A stretch of DNA of 64,000 nt from positions 29,775,487-29,839,486 of the forward strand of contig OY783192.1 in the NCBI GenBank assembly GCA_963678675.1. Direction: 5' to 3'. A program made the translations under genes and the position numbers. Positions within the stretch are counted from its first letter, which is position 1. Each line of letters begins with the position of its first letter. Under the pieces are notes generated by a model that saw only the letters and a list, made by a program, of their open reading frames with translations, ran no database searches and had not been told where the DNA came from. Source of the DNA: Xiphydria camelus (lineage: Eukaryota > Arthropoda > Insecta > Hymenoptera > Xiphydriidae). Positions 11,220 through 23,459 of the stretch are shown here, in pieces.

Positions 11220-12910
11220 ACATACATACACCGATTTCCGTATACGGAAGGGAGGCAGCGCGTTATGCGCGCGCGTTTCGAGGAGTATCAATCATTGGTA
11301 ACGTGTAAAGGATCTAATTATCCCGGGGGCCGCGAGACGAGGCACCCTAGGCCCATCTCGTCTACCCGGACGCCAACCCCTCCTCCCGCGGCCGCACCGA
11401 GGGACGAAAGAGTTCAGCCATCCTAGGTGCTCTCCGCGCGCGCACACGCGGCCGTCGCACTCACATCGCGGGCGCGGCGAGTACCCGCGCTCAGGAGGCA
11501 CCGCGCGGCACCTAACTCCGCGGTGCCACGCTACGGGTGTATATATACGGGGGGCGAGCGCGACGGGCGAGTGTGGGCGGTTGGTTAGGTGGCCCGGTCG
11601 ATATATCAGGGCTCCGCTGCAGCTGTCTGTCAGGCTCGCGAACTCCGCGCTCGCTAGACGACGTCGAGGCTGGGAAAAAAGCGCTCTCGCCGCTGCTTCT
11701 GGGTAATTTTTCATCGTTGCAGCGGGCGACAGGAGCGCTGTGCGACGGTGGAGGCGGCGTTGCCACGCACACCGTGTACACCGGGGGCGCTTATCCGCGC
11801 GCGCACACACACACACGCGCGCGCACGAAAAATACAGCGAGCACGCGTGCGTGTGCGCGCGTCACCAGGCGTTGCACCTTCGTGTCGGTGCACCCCCTTC
11901 CCCATTTTATTCCGTCGCCCCCCCCCCCCTTTCCACCCCGCGGTATACGTGTAGGTGCACGTAGATGGCCCGCGCTGCTACGAGCCCTGCTGCAAGCCCC
12001 TCACGTCCTCCTTGCGCTCTCTCTCTCTCTCTCTCTCGCTCGCTCGTGCTAGCGAGAACCTCTCTAGGGGAAAAAGTAGGAAAATAGTGGGGAGGATCGA
12101 TTTTTACTGGGGCAAACTGCCCACCCCCGTGCACTCTGCATCATCCCCCCGGCCCGGCCCTCCGTCCCCGTCCTCCTCGCGTTCCGTGCTTCCCTGAGCG
12201 AGCCATGCCCTGCCTCGCTCGTGATGCACCGCCTCCGCCCTGGCCTCTGCGCGAATCTCCTTTCCCTTCCCACCCTCCCCCGCCGCCACCCGGGAGAAGA
12301 GGTGGCTGGTATCCTCGCGAAAATTCCTCGCGGAAAACTTCGGCCCTCTTTTGCGCCGGGAAAATTATCCGGGGTCCTCGCCGGGGCGCGTCTCGTTCGC
12401 GACGAATCGTTCGGGTTTCGCACAGCCGTCGCAACGAGCGAAGAGGACGGGCAGGTGCACGCGTCGTCGTTGCGATGAATCTACTACGATCGACGCCTGC
12501 TTTCGTCGTGACTCCGTGCCTCTGTGTCGTGCACCTCGCGAGAGAGGTCTTGCTCCTCCTCCTTTCGGCAAGCCGAGCCCTCCTCGACGCTTTCATTAAT
12601 TATCGAAGAATAACGAAACCGTTTCCGCACGATCGACCGCAAATTGCGCGATCGACGGGTAGGTACGTAAGTACACCCGTACCATTGATCGCGCGCCACG
12701 ATGCTTTCTCTTCCTCTCTCCGTGTACGTGCGGCTAAAAATATACGCGCCGCGTATGCGAGCGCCCGTCGCACCTCTACGGGGGGCTAAGTCTACGCACA
12801 ATAACGGCTTTGTTCCGTTTTCGTCGGTGCCCGCCGAACTTGCTCGCGCACGATATCGCGCGCCGCGTGTCATACGAATTCGTGAGACGAAAACCGAGTC
12901 GATATCCGAG
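11220..12910. other. Large CpG-rich block with simple repeats
   Basis: Very high CpG. It includes a CA/CG alternating tract at about 11800-11825, a C-run at about 11920-11930 and a (CT)n tract at about 12017-12037. Long overlapping frames on both strands (up to 194 codons) are Arg/Pro/Ser-rich and lack domains, as expected from low stop-codon density. It may contain a promoter or 5' UTR; no gene can be assigned. Confidence 0.5.
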
Positions 12911-12930
12911 TCGAAATTTTAGCCCTACTT

Positions 12931-13140
12931 CACTGAAAGAACTCTTGGTTGGGCTGACAAAATATTTTTGATGAATACGAGCCAAAGAAACGTATTTTTT
13001 TTGGAATCGCAAAATTCTTTGATTGATTTCACGAAAGCTTTGATGGCAGAGCTAAAAATTTGGATAATCCAACAAATATTTTTTTAAGTTATCAAATTGA
13101 CTCAACAAAATAATTTTGTTGGCTACTTTTTTTCTCAGTG
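12931..13140. mobile_element. CACTGAG-family MITE, copy 2
   Basis: Runs from CACTGAAAGAACTCTTGG to TTTTTTCTCAGTG with TA on the right. Closely similar to 40207-40368 (shared ACAAAATA, GAATCGCAAAATTCTTTG). Confidence 0.7.
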
Positions 13141-13331
13141 TACAATGAAAAATTGATCTACCGTAAGCCTGAACGAGTAGATCTAAAATATCGCCTCTCT
13201 CTCTGGTATCCTGCAGGCGAACGGGAGACAAGAAGGGAAACGTCGCTTTCTCCCTTCAACACCGTCGCGCCTTTCCACTTTAACACGCCCTTTATCTCGT
13301 TATCAACAGTCCCCCGCCCTCATCGCGTAAA

Positions 13332-13578
13332 GGTCCAGATACACATGCTAGTTTCGAGCACGCAAGCATGCTTTTTTCCAGGAAGTGCTCCTAGAAGCAT
13401 GTGTATCCAAGTCTTGCTCGTTTCGAGCATGCTTAAAATAAGCATGCTTATTGAGAAGTCCAGATACACATGCTAGTTTCGAGCACGCAAGCATGCTTTT
13501 TTCCAGGAACTGCTCCTAGTAGCATGTGTATCCAAGTCTTGCTCGTTTCGAGCATGCTTAAAATAAGCATGCTCACAA
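13332..13578 (+). repeat. Two tandem units of about 123 bp with GCATGC palindromes
   Basis: GTCCAGATACACATGC starts at about 13332 and again at about 13458. The two units are nearly identical. Each contains CACGCAAGCATGC, AGCATGTGTATCCAAG and AAAATAAGCATGC. Confidence 0.85.
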
Positions 13579-15229
13579 ATCGACCGACGGTTGATTTTCG
13601 AGCATGCTTCCTGAGGCGGGGGTGAAAAGGGGAACGCTTATGAGCAAGTGTAGACGGTGTTTGCTAATAACCGGCCCATACACGGTGAGGTAAAACTTAA
13701 GCGTGCTTGCACGCGAGCAAATGTGAAATGAAAATTTGGGCACATTGGAATGCCCATACACGGTGAGGAAAAACTGTCACATTTGCACGAAGAGCCAATG
13801 CGTGCGTGCAAATGCGACCGTTTGTGGCACAAAACTGATGGCTCTGTCAGGTCTAGGCTTGGCGCGACGAGATCTGGCTGAGTTTGATTTTGCGTGTCGC
13901 GCCGCGCGCAACCTTACCAGTTTCTACAGTGAGTGTGGGGTTATGAGTGTAATTCAACAAAGTGATTTATATTTAATCGCCGTCGCCGCCGCTGCGCAAA
14001 TTTCTTGACAGGATCGTCGCCGCGGCGACGGTAAATTTTCAGAACCACGCACGAAAGTGGTTAATCGCGTCATCGCCCGTCAAAATACTGACTGGATCAA
14101 ATCCTTTCCTTCTCCTTTTTCTATTTTATTATTATATAAAATAGTTTTTTAATAAATGCGTGGACAAAACCGTGTCGCCAAAAACCCCGGCGACCTTGGG
14201 ATACGATGCGCGGAGCCAGGTACTTACCCCCCGGGGGTTGGGGAGCACACAAAGCTAGTATATACAAATAAATGTACTACCGCCCACTTGTCCGGCAAGA
14301 CACTGCCCAGCAGGGACAACATGTGGCAGGGACCGTCGCAGACGGGGTTCATCGCTTCCGATCCTTTCCGTCAAACGACGCGACGGGATGGTCATGAAGA
14401 CTAGAGTCTGTGTTCCGTCGCACACCTTTTCCGGAAAAGGTTAATTAACGGACGGATCGAAATAAGCCGTTCCCCGCAATACCTATTCTAATAAACAATG
14501 TTCCGTCTTCGAGCGACGGACTACGCGCCAAATTAATCTTGCGTGGTGGGTTTAGGATGAATAAAATTACATCAATTTGTAAGGGAAAACAAATAATGCA
14601 TTAACTTTATTTGCGAGCTGTTCCGGTCGCTCGGGGGTTTTCGAACGTACTGGTCGCTCTTCGACCCCGTGGCACTGAGGAACTTTCCCGGATCTAATTT
14701 ATGGCTCAAAGGGCCCGAGGAGTGTCGAATTTCTCCCTCACACCGGTCTACGGCCCAAATGCGAAGAGCATTTGGGCGAATATGCGACAGACAATTTATT
14801 AATAATTTATTAATTCGTAGTGGTCACACGGGGTCCAGTGGACCCCATGGTAATAAAATATACATTTTTCTCATAAAAAGTTTTTTTCACTTTATTTTAC
14901 ACGTTCAAAACCGACCTATTTGATTGTACGAGTTTCATGAAAATTAATATCTTCAAACTGTAAAATAAATATACTTTTTTCAAAACTCGTAATACTGTTT
15001 TTTTTCTTAAAAGTATATTATTTTAAGAGTGAAACGCAGGAAGTTCTTTACTCTATCTCAAAAATTGAAACTTTGATGAATATTCCTATTCCTCCTTTTC
15101 TTTTCTCTTTCAATAGAAAATTTCGTATGCATTGAATTGCAAGTAATACGATTATTTTTTTCACTTCTGTACGGATAGCCACTTGGTGTTCCATCTTTTC
15201 CACTGCACTGGGACAGCCTGTTAGAGGAA

Positions 15230-15387
15230 CTAGCATGTGTATCCGAGTGCTTGCTTTAAGCATGCTTATTTAAAAGCATGCTTAAAAGTAGCATGCTCAT
15301 ATCGAGCAAGTGTAGCCGTTAAAAGAGCATGCTTTTTTTAAGCATGCTCATAAGCATGCTTTTTTACTAGCATGTGTATCTGGACCT
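15230..15387. repeat. GCATGC palindrome cluster at the right end
   Basis: Several AGCATGCTT words in about 160 bp with spacers of 10-30 bp, ending in CTAGCATGTGTATCTGG, the inverse of the left terminus. Confidence 0.75.
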
Positions 15388-15389
15388 TA

Positions 15390-16500
15390 ACACCCAGCGA
15401 TATCGCTCCGTTAACGCGGAACGCATGCCGCACCGCGGCGTCAGCGTGGATACTGACCTTTCGAATCAGTGTCATGCCGGCGCCCCCTTTCATTCGCTCG
15501 GCCGTTCGTTCATTCACAAATATCCTCCCTCCTTCGCCATTCAACAAGTAGATCATCGAGCCTATGCGGCGCGGCACCCTCCGCCGACGGAGCTACGCAA
15601 CTGCCAAGGGTTACGAGCAGTCTGAGGGGTTGTTATGTAATAAATCAGGGCACCCTCGAGTCTACCCCTATTATCCTTACGGCCGACGTCGGCAACTAAC
15701 CTGCCCCACGGTTAAAGGCGTTTCATTGAGCGAGGGACACTTCCCGTTCCGGCGGGGAATCCCCCTTTTGGTTTTAGCTTATTTTTATACGGGCCGCGTC
15801 GCGCGCGCGTTCCTCCTTTATCGTCGGCGCACAATCGGGGAGTTCGTATTCTCGCGACGGCGGCGGGAGACGGGCCGATGGTCGGGCGCGTGGGTTGTAG
15901 TTGCAAAATAAGTTTGAAAATAGCGGGCAACAGTCGCGGAAACGTCGCGGGAGCGCGGGCGGGCAAACGAGGGATAGCGCATCACGTATCATGGAATGAC
16001 GCGTGCTTCGAGCGCGATTATCTCCTTATCCGTGAACTTTCGGGAGAAATTGATAAGGAACTTTTTTGAAGAGCGCAGTGCGATCTAGAAAAAAGTCCCA
16101 CGTCGATATCGGCGAAAAGTTCGCAGGAGGGGAGATAATCGCGATTCGAGCAAATCGTTGTCGTCGATGCGATTCCTTCATAAAAAACGTACCAAACTGA
16201 TGAGACGTAAAGTGAATCGAAAGATAATTTCGAGATAAACATATATAGTTCCTCCACGAAACTGAACCACCCCCCTCTCACCCATCCCCAACGCATTCCA
16301 TCGCGAGTAATACGCTCTGCGGTTGAGTCCGCACCTTTCGGCGCGTCAAATTGCATTAAGAACTTAATCCTCGAACACTGCACGAGCCGCGTGTGCGCAA
16401 TGCTATCGACATAATGCAATTAGCATAATTTGTTACTCGATGACGCGGTGTACAACGGGCTCCCACGAAAAAGTACACCGGGGATGAAGCGCGCTTTATG
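15390..16500. other. CpG-rich block, no convincing gene
   Basis: GC-rich sequence with overlapping shadow frames (up to 133 codons) on both strands and no domain. 16500-16840 is less GC-rich and holds nothing recognisable. Confidence 0.4.
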
Positions 16501-16843
16501 AGGATGTACCTGTACGCTCTGCATCGAACGCCGCGGTTCCCGGAGTTGTTTTCTTATTACAATAATATCAACAGGTCATTCCGCGCGTGTCCGATATATT
16601 GCACATATCTATATCATACATTGAGAGAAGAGTGGGTAGTAAAATTAACCATAATCGCAAGGTTGAATTTTCTTGATTGCTGATACCATATTTATGATTT
16701 GACAGATCATGAATGCAGTCGAAATAACTTTTGTTGCGTAGCTCTAGCAACGAGGTTGTAGTTTACGATAGCCATGTACCGTGGTTGAATTAATTACAAA
16801 AGTAGATCAATAATATTACTGCATAATGGTGTCCATTACTGTA

Positions 16844-17055
16844 CTGAAAAAAATAACTTGGCCAATCAAACCAAAATCCTGGAGACGACGAGCAAACCGT
16901 TTGGTATATGGATCCTCCATCAGTTTGGTTAAACTGACCATTTTTTGGTTAGAATAACTAGATATTTGGTTCAATTGATCAGTATTTTTGTTGGAATAAC
17001 TAAATGTATTTAGCTAGATGCATTTTGTCATTTTAACCTAATTATTTTTCTCAGT
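16844..17055. mobile_element. CACTGAG-family MITE, copy 3
   Basis: Ends TACTGAAAAAAATAAC and ATTATTTTTCTCAGTA. The interior matches 25555-25816 (CTGGAGACGA, AAACCGTTTG, TTTTGGTTAGAAT). 17060-17527 shows nothing recognisable. Confidence 0.65.
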
Positions 17056-17527
17056 ATTTTACAAAAAAAGGTTAGGGGCATCCATCGACCATGCTGCAAG
17101 TTGACCTGGTTGCAGAAATTCTGATCTCTTATTACTATAACCTGAATCTCGTTGCTTAGAACTATATAATTATAGTTGGCGCCAAAATCGACCACGATTT
17201 CTGGTTAAATTACGGTTTTTTTTAGCCAGATTTATCTCAGAGTGCATAGCGACATGTGGTACCGCGCGGTACATAACGGCAATCTTTAATATTCCATTTC
17301 ATTTGATTTCATTACTCGTCCACATATCAACTAGAGAGACATTTTTCATCGATATCTTATTCCCCGAGCACGTTACGCGGTTATCTCAATTGAATGATTC
17401 AACGGAAGGGCAGTCGAGGTCAATCTTTCGCAAGAGCTATTTCGGCGATACGGGATCCAACGAAATTTCATTCCGGCCGATTTAATGGGCCGATTTAATG
17501 GGCCGATTAAAATCATATCGACACCGG

Positions 17528-18236
17528 CACGGCGTCTAGCAAAATGTGAAAAAGAACTTTCTTAACTTTTCCAGGTTTTCCAGGCTGAAATAGCCAAACT
17601 TGCCTGATTGCTATGGGTATATACTTAGGTTTACTATAAAGTGTTACGCACCAATAATTTTTCATCGAATGAACAAATTAACTAATATTTATAGAAAAAA
17701 TTATGATAATCGAGAAATAAACATTACAATAATTTAATTTTATCAAATCATATTATCACTGAACGATTATTTTTAGAATAAAAAAAATTTTAATACATAC
17801 GTACGGAACACTTTTTTAGATTTCCATATAAATTCTTAAAAAGTTAACACATGGAAACATATAAGTCATAGCATTTACAAAGTTTCTGATAAATTTCGGG
17901 ATAAGGCCAATTAATTGTTACGATAACTACAATGTTAGTAAAAATTATATAGGTACTTAATAGTAAAATTTGTAGGAGTCACAACCGTTGCTGTAATTTT
18001 TACTGAAATTGTAATTATCATAACAATAAATTGGCCTTGACCTGAAGCTTACCACAAACTTTGTAAATGCTACGATTTATTTTTTCCGTGCAGACTAAAT
18101 GTCAAGCTATTTGAACTATTTGAGTATTTTCGAAAAATTCCAGAAAATTCTGTTTTTTTTTCTAATTTTTCCCTGATTAACATAATATCTTGACAATTCC
18201 AAGTTATCCAGAATTCCCTGATCGTTGGACTCCGTG
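17528..18236. mobile_element. Transib-like non-autonomous element, copy 2
   Basis: Starts CACGGCGTCTAGCAAAATG and ends with TTGGACTCCGTG. An exact 5-bp repeat ACCGG flanks it (17523-17527 and 18237-18241). CAC termini plus a GC-containing 5-bp duplication fit the Transib superfamily. A second element is inserted at about 17848-18092. Confidence 0.65.
17848..18092. mobile_element. Inverted-repeat MITE (CGGAAAAAA family) nested in the Transib-like copy
   Basis: Left arm CATGGAAAC...CATAGCATTTACAAAG and right arm ending TTTTTTCCGTG form long imperfect inverted repeats. Related to 32605-32925 (GGCCAA, GTAATTTTTACT and TTACCACAAACT words). Copies 1 and 3 of the host element lack it, which shows it is an insertion. 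Confidence 0.7.
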
Positions 18237-18241
18237 ACCGG

Positions 18242-19410
18242 CAAACCACGCGGATACTTTATGCGCGCATCTCGATATGCGCGCGGAGAGCGGCCAAACG
18301 AGGCAGACGAGCGTGCGTGTTGCGGTCACGTTAAGCGAAAAAGTCTGACCTTACGCGTGTTCGGAGTAAAATTTCTGCGGTCTATATAAACGCGCACGAG
18401 AGAAGAGTACTTCGCGCCTCAGCTCTAATATACAGGGTGAATCATTGAATCTGCGACACAGCAAATATGGTGTATACGATTTATGGAACTATATGTAGAC
18501 GTAGAGTGTCATCGCTGATTGGCCGTGGTGAACCGGGAAGGTTAATCGGGATCGGCAACTATATAATAATAGAACTCTTAAACTGAGGTAGCCCAATGTA
18601 GACCTACTGGTTTAGCGCTTACAGTAGATCGATTTTGTATTGTATTGAAATCCCGTGTTAAGCCTATAATAGTCCGTCGATTAACACTTCACCAACTCTA
18701 GTTTTAAAATAGGAGCTTATATATAGGCTGAGTAGGCCAATTTTAGGTCGAATGGAGTATTAAAAGCATCAAAGTAGAGGTAAAATTTTGACTCAGGAGG
18801 TACTCCTGATTCTAACCAGACCTAGAGTAAATCTGGTAAGAATCAGGCGTACGTACCTGATTAAAAAGTTTCGTCATTGGCAGTTGCCAATCCTGCTTGA
18901 TTTCTCCTACTCACCAAGACCAATGAACGATAACGCTCATCGTCCACAGTTCTACAAAGCCGTATGTACCATATTTGCTATGTCGCAGATCCAATGATTC
19001 ACCCTGCAGGTACCATACGCGGTCCCACTGTGAATGCACGCCTCGATGCGTTATCCCGCTCGACTCTGTTTTTTCGTCTCTTTATTTATTTTCAATTGCG
19101 CCAAGGTAAACGGAAAGGAAGACGTTGGCAAATTGGCCGAGTCGTTTATTTGCAACACCCTTCTGGCGGTGCACGCGATTGAATGAATGCCGCGTGTACA
19201 GGACCGTTCGAAGCTGCAGTTGCATCGTTGCGCGGTATCGTATCGCCATCTACCAGCGGAAAAAGTAAGCGTCGCGTGCTCGGACGGAAAAACAATTCAA
19301 TCGAAGATTGCAGGCCGGGAAATGTCCTTCCTGTACCGAATTCTTGCGTCTTCGACTACTGTTCGATAGTTTCTGATGATTCGACAGTTGGGTTGCAAAA
19401 AATCTAACAT
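18242..19410. other. Gene-free interval
   Basis: 18240-18420 is moderately CpG-rich; 18420-19050 contains two similar phrases (TACAGGGTGAATCATTG, and near 18990 CCAATGATTCACCCTG, its inverse). That suggests a decayed inverted-repeat element of about 580 bp. Short frames (60-74 codons) carry no motif. Confidence 0.35.
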
Positions 19411-19413
19411 TAA

Positions 19414-20282
19414 GGAGCGTCTTTCAATTCCAGGGACTTTAAAAATAGCTCTGAGGAATTTTTCAGGTGATAGGTAGTCAGAATACCTACTACACCGATT
19501 CGACACATGAAAATCGCTCAGTCAGTATTTGATTCTCATTAGATAAGGTGCATCTTTTAGCATCGTTGTGTAAGTTGGCAAAATTTACTCAAATTAGTAG
19601 GCTCGTAATATCTCCGTTTCTGCCTACTTCTGTCGACTAAAATAAATTTTAATCGGTCCTATCAAATTATTTACAGGCCTACGGCTTCTTTCATTTGACA
19701 ATCTAAAAATTTATTATTCAATTTAGAAAATCGCAAGCGATAAGCGTGATGGATGACGCGATTTCAGTTAGATCTGGCAGGCACCAAAATACTCCGAACA
19801 ACATTAGATTTATCGTGTACTTACAGCAAATTCGGACACGGTAGCGACCCGTAAATTATTACGCTGAATTTTATACTTTCTGAAATCGAAAATACGCCAT
19901 CTCTCACGCGTCCTGAAATAACTACATGTGGATAGCTGGAACAAATTTTCTTGGATTCAGCGGAGTGATCGAAAGGCCGCTAGCGCAACCGAATTTACCG
20001 TATGTACACAAATGATTTTAATACTGCTCGAAATATCATAGCGTACCAAATTTTGACAGCAATCGCGGATGGTAGTGGGCGTCGCCTGCGATTTTTTTAA
20101 ACAAACAATACATTTTTAGCTGATTGGAAATAAAAAAAACCACGCGCTAGCAGCCTGGTAATATTTAGATACGATCGATTAAAATTGATCTTGGCCCATA
20201 AAAGTAAGCCGGGGAAGAGATATTTCGAGACTACTGATTTGTGTCAATTTAGCCAACATACGATAAGGCTAAAAGACGCCCC
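19414..20282. mobile_element. TTAA-type element, mosaic copy B
   Basis: 19414-19546 matches the left part of the copy at 50976-51596. 19547-19866 matches 5820-6128, and 19867-20282 matches 51195-51596. Left flank TTAA at 19410-19413, right flank TTCA. It looks like a copy with a second partial copy inside, or two longer variants recombined. Confidence 0.55.
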
Positions 20283-20299
20283 TTCAAGTGTGTCGAACG

Positions 20300-21600
20300 C
20301 GTTATGAAAAAAGAACAGCATGAGATATAAATACGCACTTCTCCGCACTCGTACGCCGACAATTATCACCACCGATCTATAATCCAGAGAGGATTCCTTC
20401 ACGCCGTGTAGTTGCACCGTCGTCGCACGTGCGCCCACGTCGCACTGTAATAAGTAGTAAATCACCGTACGTACAGTGGCGGTGAGATTTGCCGCAATTA
20501 CGCATAGAAACTCTCGGAAAGTCGACTCGATCTTCCTGGTAACGCGAATATCTATATCGGCGCGACAGTGGCAATCAACCGAGTCGCACATTTCTTACGG
20601 CGATAATGACGAATGCAGATTTTTCGAGAGCCAGCGGAACACCGAGAATTACGCGTCGTAGAGCGACCGACGAGCGATCCGCAGACGGTAATCCTGACGT
20701 ACCCGGTAAACCCCGGGGTTTTGATTGCAAACTTAATTGTCTGGCATTCGCCGCGCAACGCTCATTCTCTACAAACTGCTGACAATGTAGCGAGATTCCT
20801 ATCATTCGGCCTAATTAACCGCGGTGCGAGACGACGGCGACGACGCGGTGTATCACCGCGACTGCAGCCTTAACCTTCACCGTAAAAATGATCGGGTATA
20901 ACGTTTACCCGCGCGAAGGAAATGCAATCTCGCGTTTTAGTTGAATTCATCTGGCTGCACCGTCACGGTATTTGCCGAGGCCGTGACTTCAATTAAAATT
21001 GACAAAGGAGCTGAAACGACGGGATCGAAGCTTTCTCGGTGTAGTGCGCCGAGGAACAAAAGGAAAATCAGTCGGATCGCTTCTCTTTGGCAGCGTGATT
21101 ACGATATTTCGCTCCTCTCCCCTCCTCCTTCCCCCGCGGATAATCCACGCAATTCCGCAACGCACCTCAAGGCACCAAAGAAAGCAACGAACGTCTCTCC
21201 TGTTTTCTGGCTGTTTACTCGCTCGCGCGGTCGTCCGTTCGCGCGGTGCAATTGCCGAGATTTCGCAACATTTCACGATCGACTAGGCACGTGACCTTGC
21301 GCCGCGTTCGGCGGGCGCGATGACTCACTACCGTGGCCAACGCGAATCGCGCGACAATCCGGTGCTCGTTCCAGCACGAAAGTGCAGTTGGCCTTCCCGC
21401 GGCGCGCGCGCGCGGAGGAAAGTACCTTGCACCTGAATTCTCCGAAGCGAGAGGAAGGAAAAAGAAGGAGGGAAAAAGATCTACGACATTCCCGCGCGAA
21501 ACGATCGGCGACAAAAAGTTATCTCTGTATCGTTCGTCCGAGAACCTGAAATATAACTGAAGCGGCGGACGGGGCGAGCCGATAAAAATGGGATCGAATG
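20300..21600. other. CpG-rich block, no convincing gene
   Basis: CpG-dense with many Arg-rich shadow frames (60-117 codons). No domain, no splice-supported frame. Confidence 0.4.
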
Positions 21601-21939
21601 TAGACCGAACGACGCCCGAAGCGAGTCGTAGACGACTGCTAACCAGGCCGGAGAATGGAAGATTATTCGATTGTCAGAGACGTACCGTTTTCCAAGAGCA
21701 GGCTTTACAGCCCTTATTTCCCTGGCGAAAAATTCTATATGGTCCATACATGGTTTTGGTCATATGTAGATTATACATGATCTTTATGGAACAAGAAATT
21801 AGTAATGATATTGCTAGACGAACAATAAAATATTGCTTCTCCTCAATCAGCGGCACTTATTGCTATACTAAAATTTGTAACATTGCTAAATGTAAAAGCA
21901 ACACACTATTGCTGTGTATTGCAACGATATATTGTTCTA

Positions 21940-22100
21940 AGATATCGAAGCAATATATGATTGTTGAGCACTGGAGAAATGAGGTATTGCAACGTGTTGA
22001 AGCAATATTTTATTGTTGAGCGCAGGAGCAATGAGGTTTGACTTCTTTGCTCTCAATTATTGCAACATGTTGAAGCAATATATTATAGCATTGGTAAGTA
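21940..22100 (+). repeat. Short imperfect tandem repeat
   Basis: The phrase GAAGCAATAT followed by ATTGTTGAGC, GGAG and AATGAGGT, then TTGCAACGTGTT, recurs two to three times. Not coding. Confidence 0.5.
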
Positions 22101-22485
22101 TAGTAACGATTAATTATTGCCAGGTCTCTGAACAATACGTAATTATTAAAATTAATCTACAAAAAAATATCGTTAATACTTTCAGCGATATCTTTTGAGA
22201 CGAGTTAGTTATGAGACATGAAAGTCACTCAGACTGTTTTAATTGGAACGCGCCATTTTTATTCTTAGTAAAGTTATAGATAAAGGTATTGATTACGAAT
22301 TACAGTTCAACAAAATTGTACCTACATCCATGCATATATTGCAAAAACATCACAAGTTGTATGCACATTTATGCCATGTCACAAAACATTGGTTAAATAT
22401 TCCCCGAGAAAATTGTACTGAAAATCAATGTCACATCGATATCTCAATAAAAATGGTACGATATTCTTTTTTCGAGAAATTTTAT

Positions 22486-22560
22486 TAAAATTTCCTGACT
22501 TTTCCAGGTTTTCCGTACCCTCAACAAATTTCCCGACTTTTCCCGGTTCCTCAGATCTAC
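22486..22560. repeat. Transib-like family fragment
   Basis: ATTTCCTGACTTTTCCAGG and TTTCCCGACTTTTCCCGG are end-type words of that family without the termini. 22640-23190 otherwise shows nothing recognisable. Confidence 0.4.
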
Positions 22561-23192
22561 GGCAATTTTGCTCTCGACTAAAATGCCAAAGTCGCCGAGG
22601 AAAGTACCACTGATAAGAAGAAAATATCACTTTCTCTCGCAATTATACGGATGTATGCGAAACACTCGCGCTCGCGTTAGTTCCGAATCGCGACCTGGAT
22701 CCGCTTCATAAATATTAAGCTCCTATAATTACTCGGGGATCGGTATCCTTCGTTGAGCATCTTTAGCGGAACAACATTCGGTATGGATTTGTGAGTCGAT
22801 TCGTATGAATATAAGAAATCGCCGTGGGCCGTTAAACGCCGGTCATGCGTCGCCCAAGGATCGAATCGACTGCGGGAAAAGTCGTGTCACCCACTGACTG
22901 CTTAATGAGCACACTATTTATGGCGGTAATTGTTTTCTCGATCAGATTACGCTCTTTTTGATGGCTGCGGGCCATTAAAAAAAATATACCGTTACACCGA
23001 ATTCTCCACATCGCTAAATCAAATCGCGGGCACGCTCGATACGAGGAGAAACGAGCAATCTAGACATTCCAAGTGTTTCATTTTCGAACGGTTTCGATAA
23101 TTCGCGCGTTCCGTCTACGATAAATCATCCGACGAAGAAATTAAATTTCTCCGAAGGACGTCGAATTCTCTTTCGGCGACTCCCTTATTTAA

Positions 23193-23453
23193 ACGGAGAA
23201 AAAGGATTAGTAAATTTTATAGTAAATCCCAGTAGCAGGGCTCCTCGGGAGGTGAAACAGCGTTTTACAGTTCGCAACAGTATAAACATCAGTTTATACA
23301 GTAAAATGTGTTATGTGCCCGATACATATTAACGGGAGATTAGTAAATTTTACCGTATAAACTAACGTTTATACTGTTACGAACTGTAAAAAGTATGCCG
23401 AGGAGCCCTGTTACTGGGATTTACTGTAAAAATTACTAATCCTTTTTATCCGT
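23193..23453. mobile_element. Palindromic MITE (AAAAAGGATTAGTAA)
   Basis: Inverted arms of about 55 bp: AAAAGGATTAGTAA, AGTAAATCCCAGTA and AGGGCTCCTCGG on the left, the complement on the right. The interior also pairs (AGTATAAAC with GTTTATACT), giving a near-complete hairpin. Confidence 0.8.
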
Positions 23454-23459
23454 GATCTT

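Larger units (their letters stand above)
13331..15387. mobile_element. TAA-flanked Harbinger-type element rich in GCATGC
   Basis: Terminal inverted repeats AGGTCCAGATACACATGC... (left) and its complement (right) are flanked by TAA at 13328-13330 and 15388-15390. A 3-bp TAA-type duplication is typical of PIF/Harbinger. Both ends carry many AAGCATGCTT-like palindromes. The middle (13590-15200) has a repeated CCCATACACGGTGAGG word (about 13675 and 13752) and frames of up to 90 codons with no domain, so it is non-autonomous. Confidence 0.65.

Noticed and set aside
11292..12873. Many long overlapping frames (up to 194 codons) on both strands
   Set aside because: All are Arg/Pro/Ser-rich, overlap one another in several frames and lack domains. 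GC-rich DNA has few stop codons, so they are expected by chance.
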